Assembly (NCBI GenBank): GCA_036381615.1
Contig: DASVCL010000021.1
Coordinates: 1 to 64,000 of the forward strand
DNA from: CALANV01 sp036381615
GTDB taxonomy: Bacteria > Pseudomonadota > Alphaproteobacteria > CACIAM-22H2
Direction of reading: 5' to 3'
Length of the DNA: 64,000 nt
Shown here: positions 8,180 through 17,370 of the stretch, one piece after another
How positions within the stretch are numbered: position 1 is the stretch's first letter
How the letters are laid out: the number at the start of each line of letters is the position of its first letter
Position numbers and translations under genes: made by a program
The notes under the pieces: generated by a model
Told to the model about the DNA's origin: nothing
What the model saw: the letters and a program-made list of their open reading frames with translations, nothing else
Database searches by the model: none

Positions 8180-9844
8180 TCACTGGGCGGGCGGTGAGGC
8201 GTCCGACGAGATCTGCCGGGCGCGCGCGAGTTCCCGGGCCCGTAGCTCGCGGCGCATGATCTTGCCGGTGGCGGTCAGCGGCAGCGCCTCGACGAACTCC
8301 ACCTCGCGCGGATACTCGTGGGCGGCGAGCCGGTTGCGGACATGCTCCTGGATGTCGCGGGCGAGTGCCGCGTCCGGCGCATGGCCGGGCCTGAGAACGA
8401 CGAAGGCCTTGACCGACTCGGTGCGGATCGGGTCGGGCACGCCGATCGCCGCCGCCATCGCCACCGCCGGATGCTTGAGGAGGCATTCCTCGATCTCGGA
8501 CGGGCCGATGCGGTAACCGGCCGACGTGATCACGTCGTCGGCGCGGCCGAAGTACCAGAGATACCCGTCCGCATCCTGCCGGCCCATGTCGCCGGTGAGC
8601 AGCCAGTCGCCTGTGAACTTCTCGGCCGTGGCCGCCGGGTTGTTCCAGTAGCCGAGAAACATGACCGGGTCGGGTCGACGGATGGCGATGTGCCCGGTCT
8701 CGCCGGGCGGAAGGCGGTTGCCGTGGTCGTCGACGATGGCGACGTCGTGGCCCGGCACGGCGCGGCCCATCGAGCCGGGACGCACCGGCATGAGTCCGGC
8801 GCAGTTGCCGACGACGAGGTTGCACTCCGTCTGGCCGTAGAACTCGTTGATGGTCAGGCCGAACGTCGCGCGCCCCCAGTCGAGCAGCTCCGCCCCGAGC
8901 GTCTCGCCGCCGCTGCCGATCGAGCGCAGGCGGACGCCGTGCCCGGACGGCGCACCGGCCTGTCGCATCAGCTTGAGCGCGGTCGGGGGCAGGAAGACGT
9001 TGCGCACGCCGTGGCGCGCCATGAGGGCGAACGCCGCGTGCGGATCGAACTTGCGGAAGCGGTGTGCGAGCACCGGCACGCCGTGGTGCCAGGCCGGCAG
9101 CAGGACGTCGAGAAGGCCGCCGATCCAGGCCCAGTCCGCGGGCGTCCAGAACAAGTCCCCGGCCTGGGGAAAGAACTCGTGCGGGAACTCGACGCCGGGC
9201 AGGTGGCCGAGCAGCACGCGGTGGGCATGGAGCGCGCCCTTGGGCGCACCGGTCGTGCCGGACGTGTAGATGATGAGCGCCGGATCGTCGCATGACGTGT
9301 CGGCCGGCGTGAACGAGTCGGCGCCCGCCTCGACCAGCGCGGTCCAGTCGAGCGTCCCGTCGCGGCCGCGTCCGCCGACGACGATCACGGTCTCGAGGTC
9401 AGGGAGACGATCGCGAATGGCGAGGATCTTCGGCAGATTCGCGTCGTCGGTCACGATCGCCCGCGCGGCGGCATTGCCGAGGCGATATTCGAGCGCGTCC
9501 TCGCCGAACAGCACGAACAGCGGCACGGCGATGAGGCCGGCCTTGTAGGCGGCGATGTGGGCGATCGCCGTCTCCGGACATTGCTGCAGCAGGACGCCGA
9601 TCCGGTCGCCGCGCGCGAGGCCCTGTGCCACGAGCGCATTGGCGAAACGGTTGGACAGGCGATCGATGTCGCGAAACGTGTAGCGCTCGACCCGGCCGTC
9701 CTCCGATTCGAAGATCAGCGCAAGGGCGTCCGGCCGGGCGGCGGCATGCCGGCTGCAGGCATCGACGCCGATGTTGTAGCGTTCCGGAATCCGCCACTGG
9801 AACGCATCGCGTGTTTCGGCATAGGTCGGCGCCCGTTGCAGCAT
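8180..9844 (-). CDS. AMP-forming acyl-CoA synthetase (medium-chain acyl-CoA/acetyl-CoA synthetase-like)
   Basis: The 554-residue adenylate-forming enzyme carries the P-loop YTSGTTGAPKGALHAH at about residue 193. The GQTE-type motif appears as EFYGQTECN, TGDMGRQDADGYLWYFGRADD provides the hinge Asp, and the C-terminal catalytic Lys motif is LPLTATGKIMRRELR. It activates a carboxylic acid with ATP and CoA. WTPADWAWIGGL and the overall order resemble the ACSM/butyryl-CoA synthetase branch, so a short- or medium-chain acid is likely; the substrate is not certain. The start ATG has GGAGGAAAG upstream. It is divergent from an SDR gene. Confidence 0.9.
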   Translation of the reverse strand: MLQRAPTYAETRDAFQWRIPERYNIGVDACSRHAAARPDALALIFESEDGRVERYTFRDIDRLSNRFANALVAQGLARGDRIGVLLQQCPETAIAHIAAYKAGLIAVPLFVLFGEDALEYRLGNAAARAIVTDDANLPKILAIRDRLPDLETVIVVGGRGRDGTLDWTALVEAGADSFTPADTSCDDPALIIYTSGTTGAPKGALHAHRVLLGHLPGVEFPHEFFPQAGDLFWTPADWAWIGGLLDVLLPAWHHGVPVLAHRFRKFDPHAAFALMARHGVRNVFLPPTALKLMRQAGAPSGHGVRLRSIGSGGETLGAELLDWGRATFGLTINEFYGQTECNLVVGNCAGLMPVRPGSMGRAVPGHDVAIVDDHGNRLPPGETGHIAIRRPDPVMFLGYWNNPAATAEKFTGDWLLTGDMGRQDADGYLWYFGRADDVITSAGYRIGPSEIEECLLKHPAVAMAAAIGVPDPIRTESVKAFVVLRPGHAPDAALARDIQEHVRNRLAAHEYPREVEFVEALPLTATGKIMRRELRARELARARQISSDASPPAQ

Positions 9845-9943
9845 CGTCTTCTTTCCTCCTGTGCGAATCTGTGAACATCATAGCCAGAGGCAGCGGCAGT
9901 CGGGTACATCTCCGTTCCGATTCGCGACGGAGGAGGGGGCGCC

Positions 9944-10786
9944 TTGTTCCTGCCTGGGCTTCTCAACGGCAAGAAGTTTCTGATCACCGGCGGCGGCACC
10001 GGGCTCGGCAAGAGCATGGGCCGACGGCTGCTCGAGCTCGGCGCCGAGCTCGTCATCTGCGGCCGCCGTCAGCAGGTGCTGGCAGACACGGCGCGGGAGT
10101 TCACGGCCCAATTCGCCGGCCCGGTGAGCTGGCACGTCTGCGACATCCGCGATCCCGCCCAGGTCGAGGCGATGATCGACAAGATCTGGTCCGAGCGTCC
10201 GCTCGACGGCCTCGTCAATAATGCCGCCGGCAATTTCGTGGCGCGCACCGAGTCGCTGAGCCCGCGCGCGGTCGATGCGATCCTCGGGATCGTGCTGCAT
10301 GGCAGCGCCTACACGACGCTCGCCTGCGGCCGGCGATGGCTGGCGGAGGGCCGGCGCGCCAGCGTGCTGTCGATCGTGACCACCTATGCGTGGACGGGAT
10401 CGGCCTATGTCGTGCCCTCGGCCATGGCCAAGGCCGGCGTGCTGGCAATGACGCGCAGCCTCGCCGTCGAGTGGGGGCCGCGCGGCGTGCGGCTCAACGC
10501 CATCGCGCCGGGTCCGTTTCCGACGCCGGGCGCGTGGGAACGGCTCGTGCCGCGGCCTGATCTCGCCAGGGAGTTCGAGACGCGCAATCCGCTGGGGCGT
10601 CCCGGCGAGCATGCGGAGCTCGCCAATCTTGCCGCCTATCTGCTGTCGGACCAGGCCGGGTTCATCAACGGCGAGGTCGTCACCATCGACGGCGGCGACT
10701 GGCTCAAGGGCGCCGGACAGTTCAGTTTCCTCGACCGCCTGAGCGATGCGGATTGGGACGCGATACGACCGAAGAAGGGGGCGTGA
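9944..10786 (+). CDS. Short-chain dehydrogenase/reductase, 2,4-dienoyl-CoA reductase-like
   Basis: The 280-residue Rossmann protein has the NADP-binding TGGGTGLG near residue 15, NNAAGNF (family NNAG) and IDGGDWL near the end. Instead of the common YxxxK it has a shifted SAMAKAGV segment, as in the peroxisomal/mitochondrial-type 2,4-dienoyl-CoA reductases, which lack the usual Tyr. The start is TTG, supported by a strong GGAGGAGGGGG seven or so bases upstream and by the family-typical N-terminus FxPGLLxGK. Being divergent from an acyl-CoA synthetase supports a role in acyl-CoA oxidation, which is inference. Confidence 0.88.
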   Translation: MFLPGLLNGKKFLITGGGTGLGKSMGRRLLELGAELVICGRRQQVLADTAREFTAQFAGPVSWHVCDIRDPAQVEAMIDKIWSERPLDGLVNNAAGNFVARTESLSPRAVDAILGIVLHGSAYTTLACGRRWLAEGRRASVLSIVTTYAWTGSAYVVPSAMAKAGVLAMTRSLAVEWGPRGVRLNAIAPGPFPTPGAWERLVPRPDLAREFETRNPLGRPGEHAELANLAAYLLSDQAGFINGEVVTIDGGDWLKGAGQFSFLDRLSDADWDAIRPKKGA

Positions 10787-10844
10787 TGAGCGGCGGTCGA
10801 ACCTTCAGACAAATCATCAAGAGCGGAATCGATAGGATCAGTCC

Positions 10845-11747
10845 ATGAATGCTGCCCCGACGCCGGCCGGCGAGCCGCAGGCCCAAAACATGCTACCGCC
10901 CGCCATCGACGCGGCGCCGAGACGGGCGCGCATCATCGTCCTGGGCAACGAAAAAGGCGGATCGGGGAAATCGACCGCCGCGATGCACCTGATCATCGGA
11001 TTGCTGCGGGCCGGACGGACGGTCGGCAGCATCGACATCGACTCGCGCCAGGCGACGCTGACGCGCTACATCGAGAACCGCGCGGCGCTGGCCGAGAGGA
11101 AGGGCATCAGGCTGCCGATCCCGACGCACCGGCTGATCGCGCGCTCGAAGCTGGAGCCGCCCGCCGGGCCGGCCGACGATGCGGCACGGTTCACGGCGGC
11201 GCTCGAGGAACTGGCCGCGACGCACGAGGTCGTCGTGATCGACACGCCCGGCAGCGACGATGCGCTGTCGCGCCTGGCGCACTCGCATGCCGACACGCTG
11301 ATTACGCCGATGAACGACAGCTTCATCGATTTCGATCTGCTGGCCAAGGTCGATCCTGACACGCACAAGATCCTGCGCCCAAGCCTCTACAGCGAGATGG
11401 TGTGGGAGCAGAAGAAGCGCCGGGCGATGCGCGACGGCGGCTCGATCGACTGGATCGTGATGCGCAACCGGCTCGCCAGCACGGAGGCGAAGAACAAGCG
11501 GGCGGTCGGCCGCGTGCTGGAGCAGCTGGCGCGGCGCATCGGCTTCCGGCTGGCGCCGGGCTTCGGCGACCGCGTCATCTTCCGCGAGCTTTTCCTCGAG
11601 GGGCTCACGCTGCTCGACCTGCGCGAGCCGGGAGTCGGCCGCTCGCTCAGCATGTCGCACGTCGCAGCCCGCCAGGAAGTGCGCGAGCTTCTGGCCGCGG
11701 TCGGCATGGAGGCGGCGCCGTCCGGCGCTTCCGCCGGAACGGGCTGA
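10845..11747 (+). CDS. mipZ: MipZ, ParA/MinD-family ATPase regulating FtsZ placement
   Basis: 300 residues. After a Pro/Ala-rich N-terminus comes LGNEKGGSGKST, the deviant Walker A motif of the MinD/ParA superfamily, at residues 37-44. IDIDSRQATLTRYIENR and VVVIDTPGSDDALSR (Walker B) follow, then the MipZ-typical NDSFIDFDLL and YSEMVWEQKKRR. MipZ forms a gradient from ParB-bound origins in alphaproteobacteria and blocks FtsZ polymerisation away from midcell. No parB partner is adjacent, as is normal for mipZ. The MipZ-specific motifs argue against a plasmid ParA. Confidence 0.93.
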   Translation: MNAAPTPAGEPQAQNMLPPAIDAAPRRARIIVLGNEKGGSGKSTAAMHLIIGLLRAGRTVGSIDIDSRQATLTRYIENRAALAERKGIRLPIPTHRLIARSKLEPPAGPADDAARFTAALEELAATHEVVVIDTPGSDDALSRLAHSHADTLITPMNDSFIDFDLLAKVDPDTHKILRPSLYSEMVWEQKKRRAMRDGGSIDWIVMRNRLASTEAKNKRAVGRVLEQLARRIGFRLAPGFGDRVIFRELFLEGLTLLDLREPGVGRSLSMSHVAARQEVRELLAAVGMEAAPSGASAGTG

Positions 11748-11834
11748 GGCAAAGGGCGCGTCGCGCGTCGTCCCGTCGCGCAGCCGGCGCAGGACGTTCA
11801 TCCGACATACCCACGATCAAGACCCGGAGGGCAT

Positions 11835-12194
11835 ATGTCTGACGTCAGGACTTACACGGGCGGATGCCACTGCGGCAGGGTGCGATATGAAGTAAAGACG
11901 GATCTGAAGCGGGTCGTCTCGTGCAACTGCTCGATTTGCACGAAGCTGGGCGCACTGTTCGCGTTCGTGCCGTCCGATCAATTCAAGCTGCTGTCGGGGA
12001 AGGACGATCTCACCGATTATCAGTTCGGCAGGAAAACCATTCATCACCTGTTCTGCCGTTTCTGCGGCATCGAATCTTTTGCCATGGGCACGGCACCCGC
12101 GGGTGCGAACATGACGGCGGTCAACGTCCGTTGCCTGGATGACGTGGACCTGGCCGCACTGACCCCGACCCCGTTCGATGGCAAGAGTCTGTAG
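11835..12194 (+). CDS. GFA/CENP-V family zinc protein
   Basis: The 119-residue protein has the complete glutathione-dependent formaldehyde-activating (GFA) domain. It shows GGCHCGRVRYEV, SCNCSICTKLG and FCRFCGIESF, which form the two zinc sites. GGAGGG stands just upstream of the ATG. Members of this family were first described as S-hydroxymethylglutathione synthases, but that activity is disputed and many have unknown roles. It is followed 187 bp later by a second, divergent GFA gene on the same strand. Confidence 0.9.
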   Translation: MSDVRTYTGGCHCGRVRYEVKTDLKRVVSCNCSICTKLGALFAFVPSDQFKLLSGKDDLTDYQFGRKTIHHLFCRFCGIESFAMGTAPAGANMTAVNVRCLDDVDLAALTPTPFDGKSL

Positions 12195-12381
12195 GCGCCG
12201 TTGCTGCGCAACCTCGGCGGCAACCGCGCCCGATATTTGACGATCGCCGTCCGCGTCGTGAAGGCAAGGATGAGGATCGACCCGCTCAGTCTCCTGGACC
12301 GTTGATCGAGGCGGCTTGAACATCGGCGCGCGCCCTCCGAACATCGGAACGCGCCAGTCAAACGGGAAAGGGAGACGACCC

Positions 12382-12858
12382 ATGCGGCTTGAAGGCTCCT
12401 GCCACTGCGGCGCGGTGCGGTTCTCGGTCGAGGCCTATGCGCCGGTGCCATACTTGCGCTGCTACTGTTCGATCTGCCGCAAGACGGCGGGCGGCGGCGG
12501 TTATGCCATCAATCTCGGCGCCAAGACCGATACGCTTCGGGTCGAAGGCGAGGAGAACATCACCGTCTTTCACGCGAAGATCGACGGCGAGGAGAGCCCC
12601 GGCGAGCGCCGGTTCTGCTCGCGCTGCGGCTCGGCGCTGTGGGTATGGGACCCGCGCTGGCCCGAACTCGTCCACCCGTTCGCGAGCGCGATCGACACGC
12701 CGCTGCCCAAGCCGCCCGAGCAGGTGCACATGATGCTCGGCTCGAAGGCGAACTGGGTGCGCGTCGATGCCAAGCGCGGCGAGGCGCGCTACGACGAGTA
12801 TCCCGCGGACTCGCTCGAGGAATGGCACCGGGCGCACGGGCTTCTGGACCAAAGCTAG
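12382..12858 (+). CDS. GFA/CENP-V family zinc protein, second copy
   Basis: The 158-residue GFA-domain protein has GSCHCGAVRFSVEA, LRCYCSICRKTAGGGGY and RRFCSRCGSALWVWDP. It is longer than its upstream neighbour and differs outside the Cys motifs, so the pair is not a recent duplication. The ATG at MRLEGS was chosen because GGGAGA lies before it and the domain begins at once; a 22-residue upstream extension looks non-coding. Function is unknown beyond zinc binding. Confidence 0.9.
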   Translation: MRLEGSCHCGAVRFSVEAYAPVPYLRCYCSICRKTAGGGGYAINLGAKTDTLRVEGEENITVFHAKIDGEESPGERRFCSRCGSALWVWDPRWPELVHPFASAIDTPLPKPPEQVHMMLGSKANWVRVDAKRGEARYDEYPADSLEEWHRAHGLLDQS

Positions 12859-13023
12859 ATCTTTGCGGCGCGCGGCGCCGATCAGATCGTGCGGGTCGTG
12901 CCGGAAGCCGCCCCCGACGATGCCGGCGATCGATGGCGATCCGGGCCGTACCCGCCGTTCGCTTGCCTCGGATACGGCAAGACCCCATCTTCTAGGGACG
13001 GTTCACCAGACGGAGAGCAACCC

Positions 13024-13731
13024 GTGCCCGACCGCCAGGGCAAGCTGCCGACGAAATCGAGCCGCGCCGAGGTCACCGATTTCCTCGCCAAGGTCAAGGC
13101 GATGCCGGCTGTGCGGCCGGCCGGGGCCAGGGGGCGACTGATCTTCGCCATGGACGCGACGGCAAGCCGCGAGCCGACCTGGGACCGGGCCTGCCGCATC
13201 CAGGGCGAGATGTTCGCCGCCACGCGGAATCTCGGCGGACTCGAGATCCAGCTCGTCTGGTATCGCGGCTTCGGCGAATTCACGGCCAGCCCCTGGGTCG
13301 ACGATTCCGCGGCGCTGATCGGGCAGATGACCGCCGTGACGTGCCGGGCCGGCGAGACCCAGATCGAAAAAGTCCTGCGGCATGCGATCGCCGAGACCGG
13401 GCGGCGCAAGGTCAACGCGGTTGTGTTCGTCGGCGACTGCGTCGAGGAAAGCATCGACGCGCTGGGTGCGCTTGCGGGAAAGCTCGGCCTGCTCGGCGTT
13501 CCGGTGTTCGTCTTTCACGAGGGCGGCGAGCCTGTCGCGCGCCGCTGTCTCGAGGAAATCGCGCGGCTGTCCGGCGGCGCTTATTGTCCGTTCGACAGCC
13601 ACAGCGCCGATGCACTGCGCGACCTGCTCGCTGCCGTCGCGACATTCGCCGCCGGCGGGCGCGCGGCGCTCGAGGATTTCGGGCGGCGGCGCGGCGGCAT
13701 CGTGCTGCAGCTGACGCATCAGATGCGCTAG
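13024..13731 (+). CDS. VWA-domain protein paired with a J-domain protein
   Basis: A 235-residue protein with a von Willebrand A-like fold. LIFAMDATASREPTWDRA supplies a DxTxS metal-ion (MIDAS) motif, VVFVGDCVEES a later strand, and a C-terminal LAAVATFAAGGRAAL helix. Intracellular VWA proteins usually scaffold multi-protein assemblies. The start is taken at GTG (13024, VPDRQGKLP) with GGAG eight bases upstream; an in-frame ATG at 12889 would add 45 residues of unconvincing sequence. It ends 7 bp before the start of a membrane J protein, so the two are almost certainly co-translated. I know this pairing only as conserved hypothetical genes. Confidence 0.75.
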   Translation: MPDRQGKLPTKSSRAEVTDFLAKVKAMPAVRPAGARGRLIFAMDATASREPTWDRACRIQGEMFAATRNLGGLEIQLVWYRGFGEFTASPWVDDSAALIGQMTAVTCRAGETQIEKVLRHAIAETGRRKVNAVVFVGDCVEESIDALGALAGKLGLLGVPVFVFHEGGEPVARRCLEEIARLSGGAYCPFDSHSADALRDLLAAVATFAAGGRAALEDFGRRRGGIVLQLTHQMR

Positions 13732-13738
13732 ACCACCC

Positions 13739-14452
13739 GTGTTTCTGTTCTACCTCCTCATCGGATTCGTGCTGCTGCTGGCGCTCTATACGCTGGCGCA
13801 GGCCTATGTCCGGGTAGAGCCGCGGCAACTTCTGGGCGTGCTGCGCTGGGTAGCGGCGGTCGTCCTGGCGGCGCTCGCCCTGTGGCTGGTCGCGAGCGGC
13901 CGCCTGGCGCAGGCGCTGATGACGGGGGTTGCGCTCGCGCCGCTCCTCGCGCGCTGGCGGTCGATCATCGGCACGTGGCGGAATGCGGCGGGGCCGCGCC
14001 CCGGCCAGACGTCAGACGTCGAAACCCCGTGGCTCAGGATGTCGCTCGACCATGACACGGGGACGATGGACGGCAGCGTTCTCCAGGGGGCGTGGAAAGG
14101 GCGACGGCTCGCGGAGCTGGATCTGCCGGCGCTGCTCGACGTCCTGGCGGAATGCCGGGCCAACGACCCGGACGGCGTGCAGCTCCTCGAAGCCTATCTC
14201 GACCGGATACATCCCGACTGGCGGACGACGCGCGCCGCCGATGGCGACGACGCAGCCCGGGCCGGCGCCTCGGCCGGCGGCATGACCCGGGCCGAAGCCG
14301 CCGAGATCCTGGGCGTTCCGCCGGATGCGCCGCCGGAGGTCATCCGCGACGCGCATCGCCGCCTCATGCTGAAACTTCATCCGGACAAGGGCGGCTCCTC
14401 GTATCTCGCGGCCAAGATCAACCAGGCGAAGGAGGTCCTGCTGGGGACCTGA
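13739..14452 (+). CDS. Membrane-anchored J-domain (DnaJ-like) protein
   Basis: 237 residues from a GTG start 7 bp after the VWA gene. Two N-terminal hydrophobic segments (residues about 2-20 and 33-52) precede a linker and a C-terminal J domain. The J domain shows AEILGVPPDAPPEVIRDAHRRLMLKLHPDKGGS, here read in parts, with the essential HPD motif intact at about residue 214. The arrangement (membrane anchor first, short J domain last) is that of Tim14/Pam18-like proteins. It should recruit DnaK to the inner membrane. The substrate is unknown; the VWA neighbour is the natural candidate partner. Confidence 0.85.
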   Translation: MFLFYLLIGFVLLLALYTLAQAYVRVEPRQLLGVLRWVAAVVLAALALWLVASGRLAQALMTGVALAPLLARWRSIIGTWRNAAGPRPGQTSDVETPWLRMSLDHDTGTMDGSVLQGAWKGRRLAELDLPALLDVLAECRANDPDGVQLLEAYLDRIHPDWRTTRAADGDDAARAGASAGGMTRAEAAEILGVPPDAPPEVIRDAHRRLMLKLHPDKGGSSYLAAKINQAKEVLLGT

Positions 14453-14539
14453 CCGGGGTCGCGGGCGGATGTGCCGCGCCGTCATGAAGTCGACGGGATC
14501 GCCACCGATCATGAGACGGCGCAGGCGGGAGAGGACACA

Positions 14540-16114
14540 ATGAATCGCTGGTTCATCGGCTGGATCTGGGTCCTGATCGCAGCGCTGCTGGCGCTTCCAC
14601 CCGCGCCGGCGCCGGCCCAGGAGGGGACGGCAGGCCAACCGGCGGCGGCCACGGCATCCGCGCGCGCCGAGACGCAGCCGAATGCCGCCGTCACCGAGCA
14701 TGCGATCGAAGTCGACGGTGTCCGCCTTGTCTATACCGCGACCGTCGCGGCGCTGCCCGTCGCCGACGGTAACGGAACGACCAAGGCGTACATCTACTAC
14801 ACGAGCTACGTCGCCAAGGACGATAGCGCTGGCCGGCCGCTCACGTTCGTGTTCAACGGCGGGCCGGGTGCCTCGTCGGCCTATCTGCATCTTGGCGCGC
14901 TGGGGCCGCGGCGCGTGGCACTCAACGACGACGGCACGGCCCCGGTCCCGCCGGCGACAACGACGGCCAACCCGTCGACGTGGCTGTCATTTACCGATCT
15001 CGTGTTCGTCGATCCCGTCGGTACGGGGTTCAGCCGGCCCGTCCAGGTCGATGGGAAGACGGTGCCGAACGACGCGTTCTGGGGCGTCGACGAAGACGTC
15101 GAATGGTCGGCGCGCTTCATCCGCCGCTATCTCAGCGACACGAAACGGTGGAACGCGCCGAAATTCCTCGTCGGCGAGAGTTATGGCGGCTTTCGCGTCG
15201 CGAAGCTCGCGGACACGCTGCCGACACGCTACGGCATCGGTCTGAACGGGATCGTGATGATCTCGCCCGCGCTGGAGTTCGGCCTGTTCCGCGGCGATGA
15301 CCGCTTCACGCTGTGGCCCGCGGTCCTGCGGCTTCCGTCGCTGGCGGCGGTGGCCTGGCGGCACGGCCGCGCCGGCACTGGCGAGCGCAGCGACGAGGCA
15401 CGCGACCGTTTCCTTACGGAAGTCGAAGCGTTCAGCCTCAAGGAGATGCTGCCCGCGCTGGCGCAGGGCGGCATGCTCCCGGCGGACGCGCGCGAGGCCG
15501 TCTACGGCCGCATCGCCGCGTACACCGGGCTGGCGCTCGATACGGTTGCACGGGCCGACGGACGGGTGTCGCGCGAGACCTTCATCAAGGAACTCCTCGC
15601 GGGCGACCGGCGCGTCATCGGGCGCTATGACGGTTCCGTCAGCATTCCCGACCCGAACCCTGCCGAGCCGCGCTTCCGCGACACGGACCCGACGCTCGGC
15701 GGACTCACGGCGCCGTTCCTGACGGCGATGAATGCGTATCTTCGCAACGAGCTCGGGTTCGTCGCCGATGCGCCTTATGTCCTGCTCAATTCGAGCACGA
15801 GCGCCAACTGGAACTGGGGCTCGGCGCAACGGGGCGGGACGAATGTCGGGTCCGGCGACGATCTGCGATCGGCCATGGCGAGCAACCGGGCGCTGCGCGT
15901 GCTGATCGCGCATGGTCGTTTCGATCTTGTCACGCCGTACTTCGCCTCGATTCATGTGGTCAATCAGATCAAGCTCGATCCCGCGCGGCGCAAGGACCTC
16001 ACGGTCCGGCTCTATGACGGCGGGCATATGATGTATCTCCACAAGGCCGAGCGAACCCGCCTGTTCGAGGATGCGCGCGCCTTTTTCGCGGCGAGCGTGC
16101 CACGGATGGATTGA
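14540..16114 (+). CDS. Secreted S10 family serine carboxypeptidase
   Basis: 524 residues with a signal peptide ending at PAPAQ. Peptidase S10 hallmarks are NGGPGASS (oxyanion region, residues 106-113), the catalytic GESYGG with Ser at 214, a late RFDLVTPY segment containing the catalytic Asp, and GGHMMYLH carrying the catalytic His. These enzymes cleave C-terminal residues, here in the periplasm or outside. The ATG at MNRWFIG was chosen because the signal peptide starts there and GGGAGAGG precedes it. It is a single gene followed by a GC-rich hairpin. Confidence 0.92.
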   Translation: MNRWFIGWIWVLIAALLALPPAPAPAQEGTAGQPAAATASARAETQPNAAVTEHAIEVDGVRLVYTATVAALPVADGNGTTKAYIYYTSYVAKDDSAGRPLTFVFNGGPGASSAYLHLGALGPRRVALNDDGTAPVPPATTTANPSTWLSFTDLVFVDPVGTGFSRPVQVDGKTVPNDAFWGVDEDVEWSARFIRRYLSDTKRWNAPKFLVGESYGGFRVAKLADTLPTRYGIGLNGIVMISPALEFGLFRGDDRFTLWPAVLRLPSLAAVAWRHGRAGTGERSDEARDRFLTEVEAFSLKEMLPALAQGGMLPADAREAVYGRIAAYTGLALDTVARADGRVSRETFIKELLAGDRRVIGRYDGSVSIPDPNPAEPRFRDTDPTLGGLTAPFLTAMNAYLRNELGFVADAPYVLLNSSTSANWNWGSAQRGGTNVGSGDDLRSAMASNRALRVLIAHGRFDLVTPYFASIHVVNQIKLDPARRKDLTVRLYDGGHMMYLHKAERTRLFEDARAFFAASVPRMD

Positions 16115-16117
16115 TTG

Positions 16118-16151
16118 GGCCACCCGGCGTGCCCCGAACGGCCGGTGGTCC
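16118..16151 (+). terminator. Hairpin after the S10 carboxypeptidase gene
   Basis: GGCCACCCGGC pairs with GCCGGTGGTCC around a 12-base loop, with one mismatch, three bases after the stop codon. There is no U-run, so termination is only suggested. The remaining 270 bp up to galU holds no gene I can see. Confidence 0.45.
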
Positions 16152-16420
16152 GCACCCGGGCGGGAGGCCGCGCTGGCTTCGAATGCGCGGTTCGGTCCCT
16201 CGTTTCATCGTCCAGGTCCCGGCCCGCGCTCATCCCGATCCGATCGATGTCACAACTTAAGCCATTGGCGTACTTGCGAATTCCGGCCTCATGTGGCAAA
16301 ACCGCCGCAACTCTTCGGAAGCCGGGACGGGAACAAACTGCAAAGCTGGACCGTTTCCCGACACCCGCGACCTGCAACGAACACAATCCTTCACAACGAC
16401 GAATTTCGAAGTGACGCCCT

Positions 16421-17290
16421 ATGACCGTACGCGTGCGTAAAGCCATTTTTCCCGTTGGCGGCCTGGGCACACGTTTCCTGCCCGCAACCAAGGCGATGCC
16501 GAAGGAGATGCTCCCGGTCGTCGACAAGCCGCTGATCCAATACGCGCTCGAGGAGGCGCAGGCGGCCGGGATCGAGGAGTTCATTTTCGTCACCGGCCGC
16601 GACAAGACGGCGATCGAGGATCATTTCGACCATTCGTTCGAGCTGGAGCACACGCTCGAGGCGCGGGGAAAGCTGAAGGAACTCGAGGCGTTGCGGCGCT
16701 GGGTGCCGAAGCCCGGCAACATCGCCTACACGCGTCAGCAGGAACCGCTCGGCCTGGGGCATGCCGTGTGGTGCGCCCGCCAGCTCGTGGGCGACGAGCC
16801 GTTCGCCGTGCTGCTCGCCGACGACCTGATCCTGTCGACGACGCCGTGCCTGAAGCAGATGATCGACGTCTATCCCGAGGTGCGCGGCAATATGGTCGCG
16901 GTGATGGACGTTCCGCGCGAGCACGTCAGCCGCTACGGCATTATCGAAGCCGGACGCGACGACGGCCGGCTGGTCCAGGTGAAGGGCATGGTCGAGAAGC
17001 CCGCACCGGACAAGGCGCCGTCGACCCTCGCTGTCATCGGCCGCTACATTCTCGAACCCGCAGTGTTCGCGCATCTCGACCGGCAGAATCGCGGCGCGGG
17101 CGGCGAGATCCAGCTGACCGACGCGATGGCCACGCTGATCGGGCGCAGTCCGTTCCATGGCTACCGCTTCGAAGGCCGCCGCTTCGATTGCGGTGACAAG
17201 GTCGGGTTCTTCGAAGCGAATCTCGCCTTCGCCCTCGCGCGCGAGGACATCGGCGCGGACGTGCGCGAGATCCTGAAGAACTATCGCTGA
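16421..17290 (+). CDS. galU: UTP-glucose-1-phosphate uridylyltransferase
   Basis: 289 residues, typical GalU length. The nucleotide-binding start AIFPVGGLGTRFLPATKAMPKE is present (read as FPVGGLGTRFLPATKA), with VDKPLIQYALEEA, the sugar-phosphate region GHAVWCARQLVGDEPFAVLLADD, and EKPAPDKAPS. It makes UDP-glucose from glucose-1-phosphate and UTP in the cytoplasm. The next two genes convert the product to UDP-glucuronate (ugd) and supply hexose-1-phosphate (phosphohexomutase), giving a compact nucleotide-sugar operon. Confidence 0.97.
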   Translation: MTVRVRKAIFPVGGLGTRFLPATKAMPKEMLPVVDKPLIQYALEEAQAAGIEEFIFVTGRDKTAIEDHFDHSFELEHTLEARGKLKELEALRRWVPKPGNIAYTRQQEPLGLGHAVWCARQLVGDEPFAVLLADDLILSTTPCLKQMIDVYPEVRGNMVAVMDVPREHVSRYGIIEAGRDDGRLVQVKGMVEKPAPDKAPSTLAVIGRYILEPAVFAHLDRQNRGAGGEIQLTDAMATLIGRSPFHGYRFEGRRFDCGDKVGFFEANLAFALAREDIGADVREILKNYR

Positions 17291-17370
17291 GACGATTCCC
17301 TGACGCGACGCCCGAGTCGGCTGGAGAACGCCGAGGCGCGGGCCCGCAAGAACACAGGACGAGGAAACAG

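Noticed and set aside
10845..11747. Plasmid-type ParA
   Set aside because: The motifs after Walker A (NDSFIDFDLL, YSEMVWEQKKRR) are those of MipZ, and no parB or parS-like site is adjacent.
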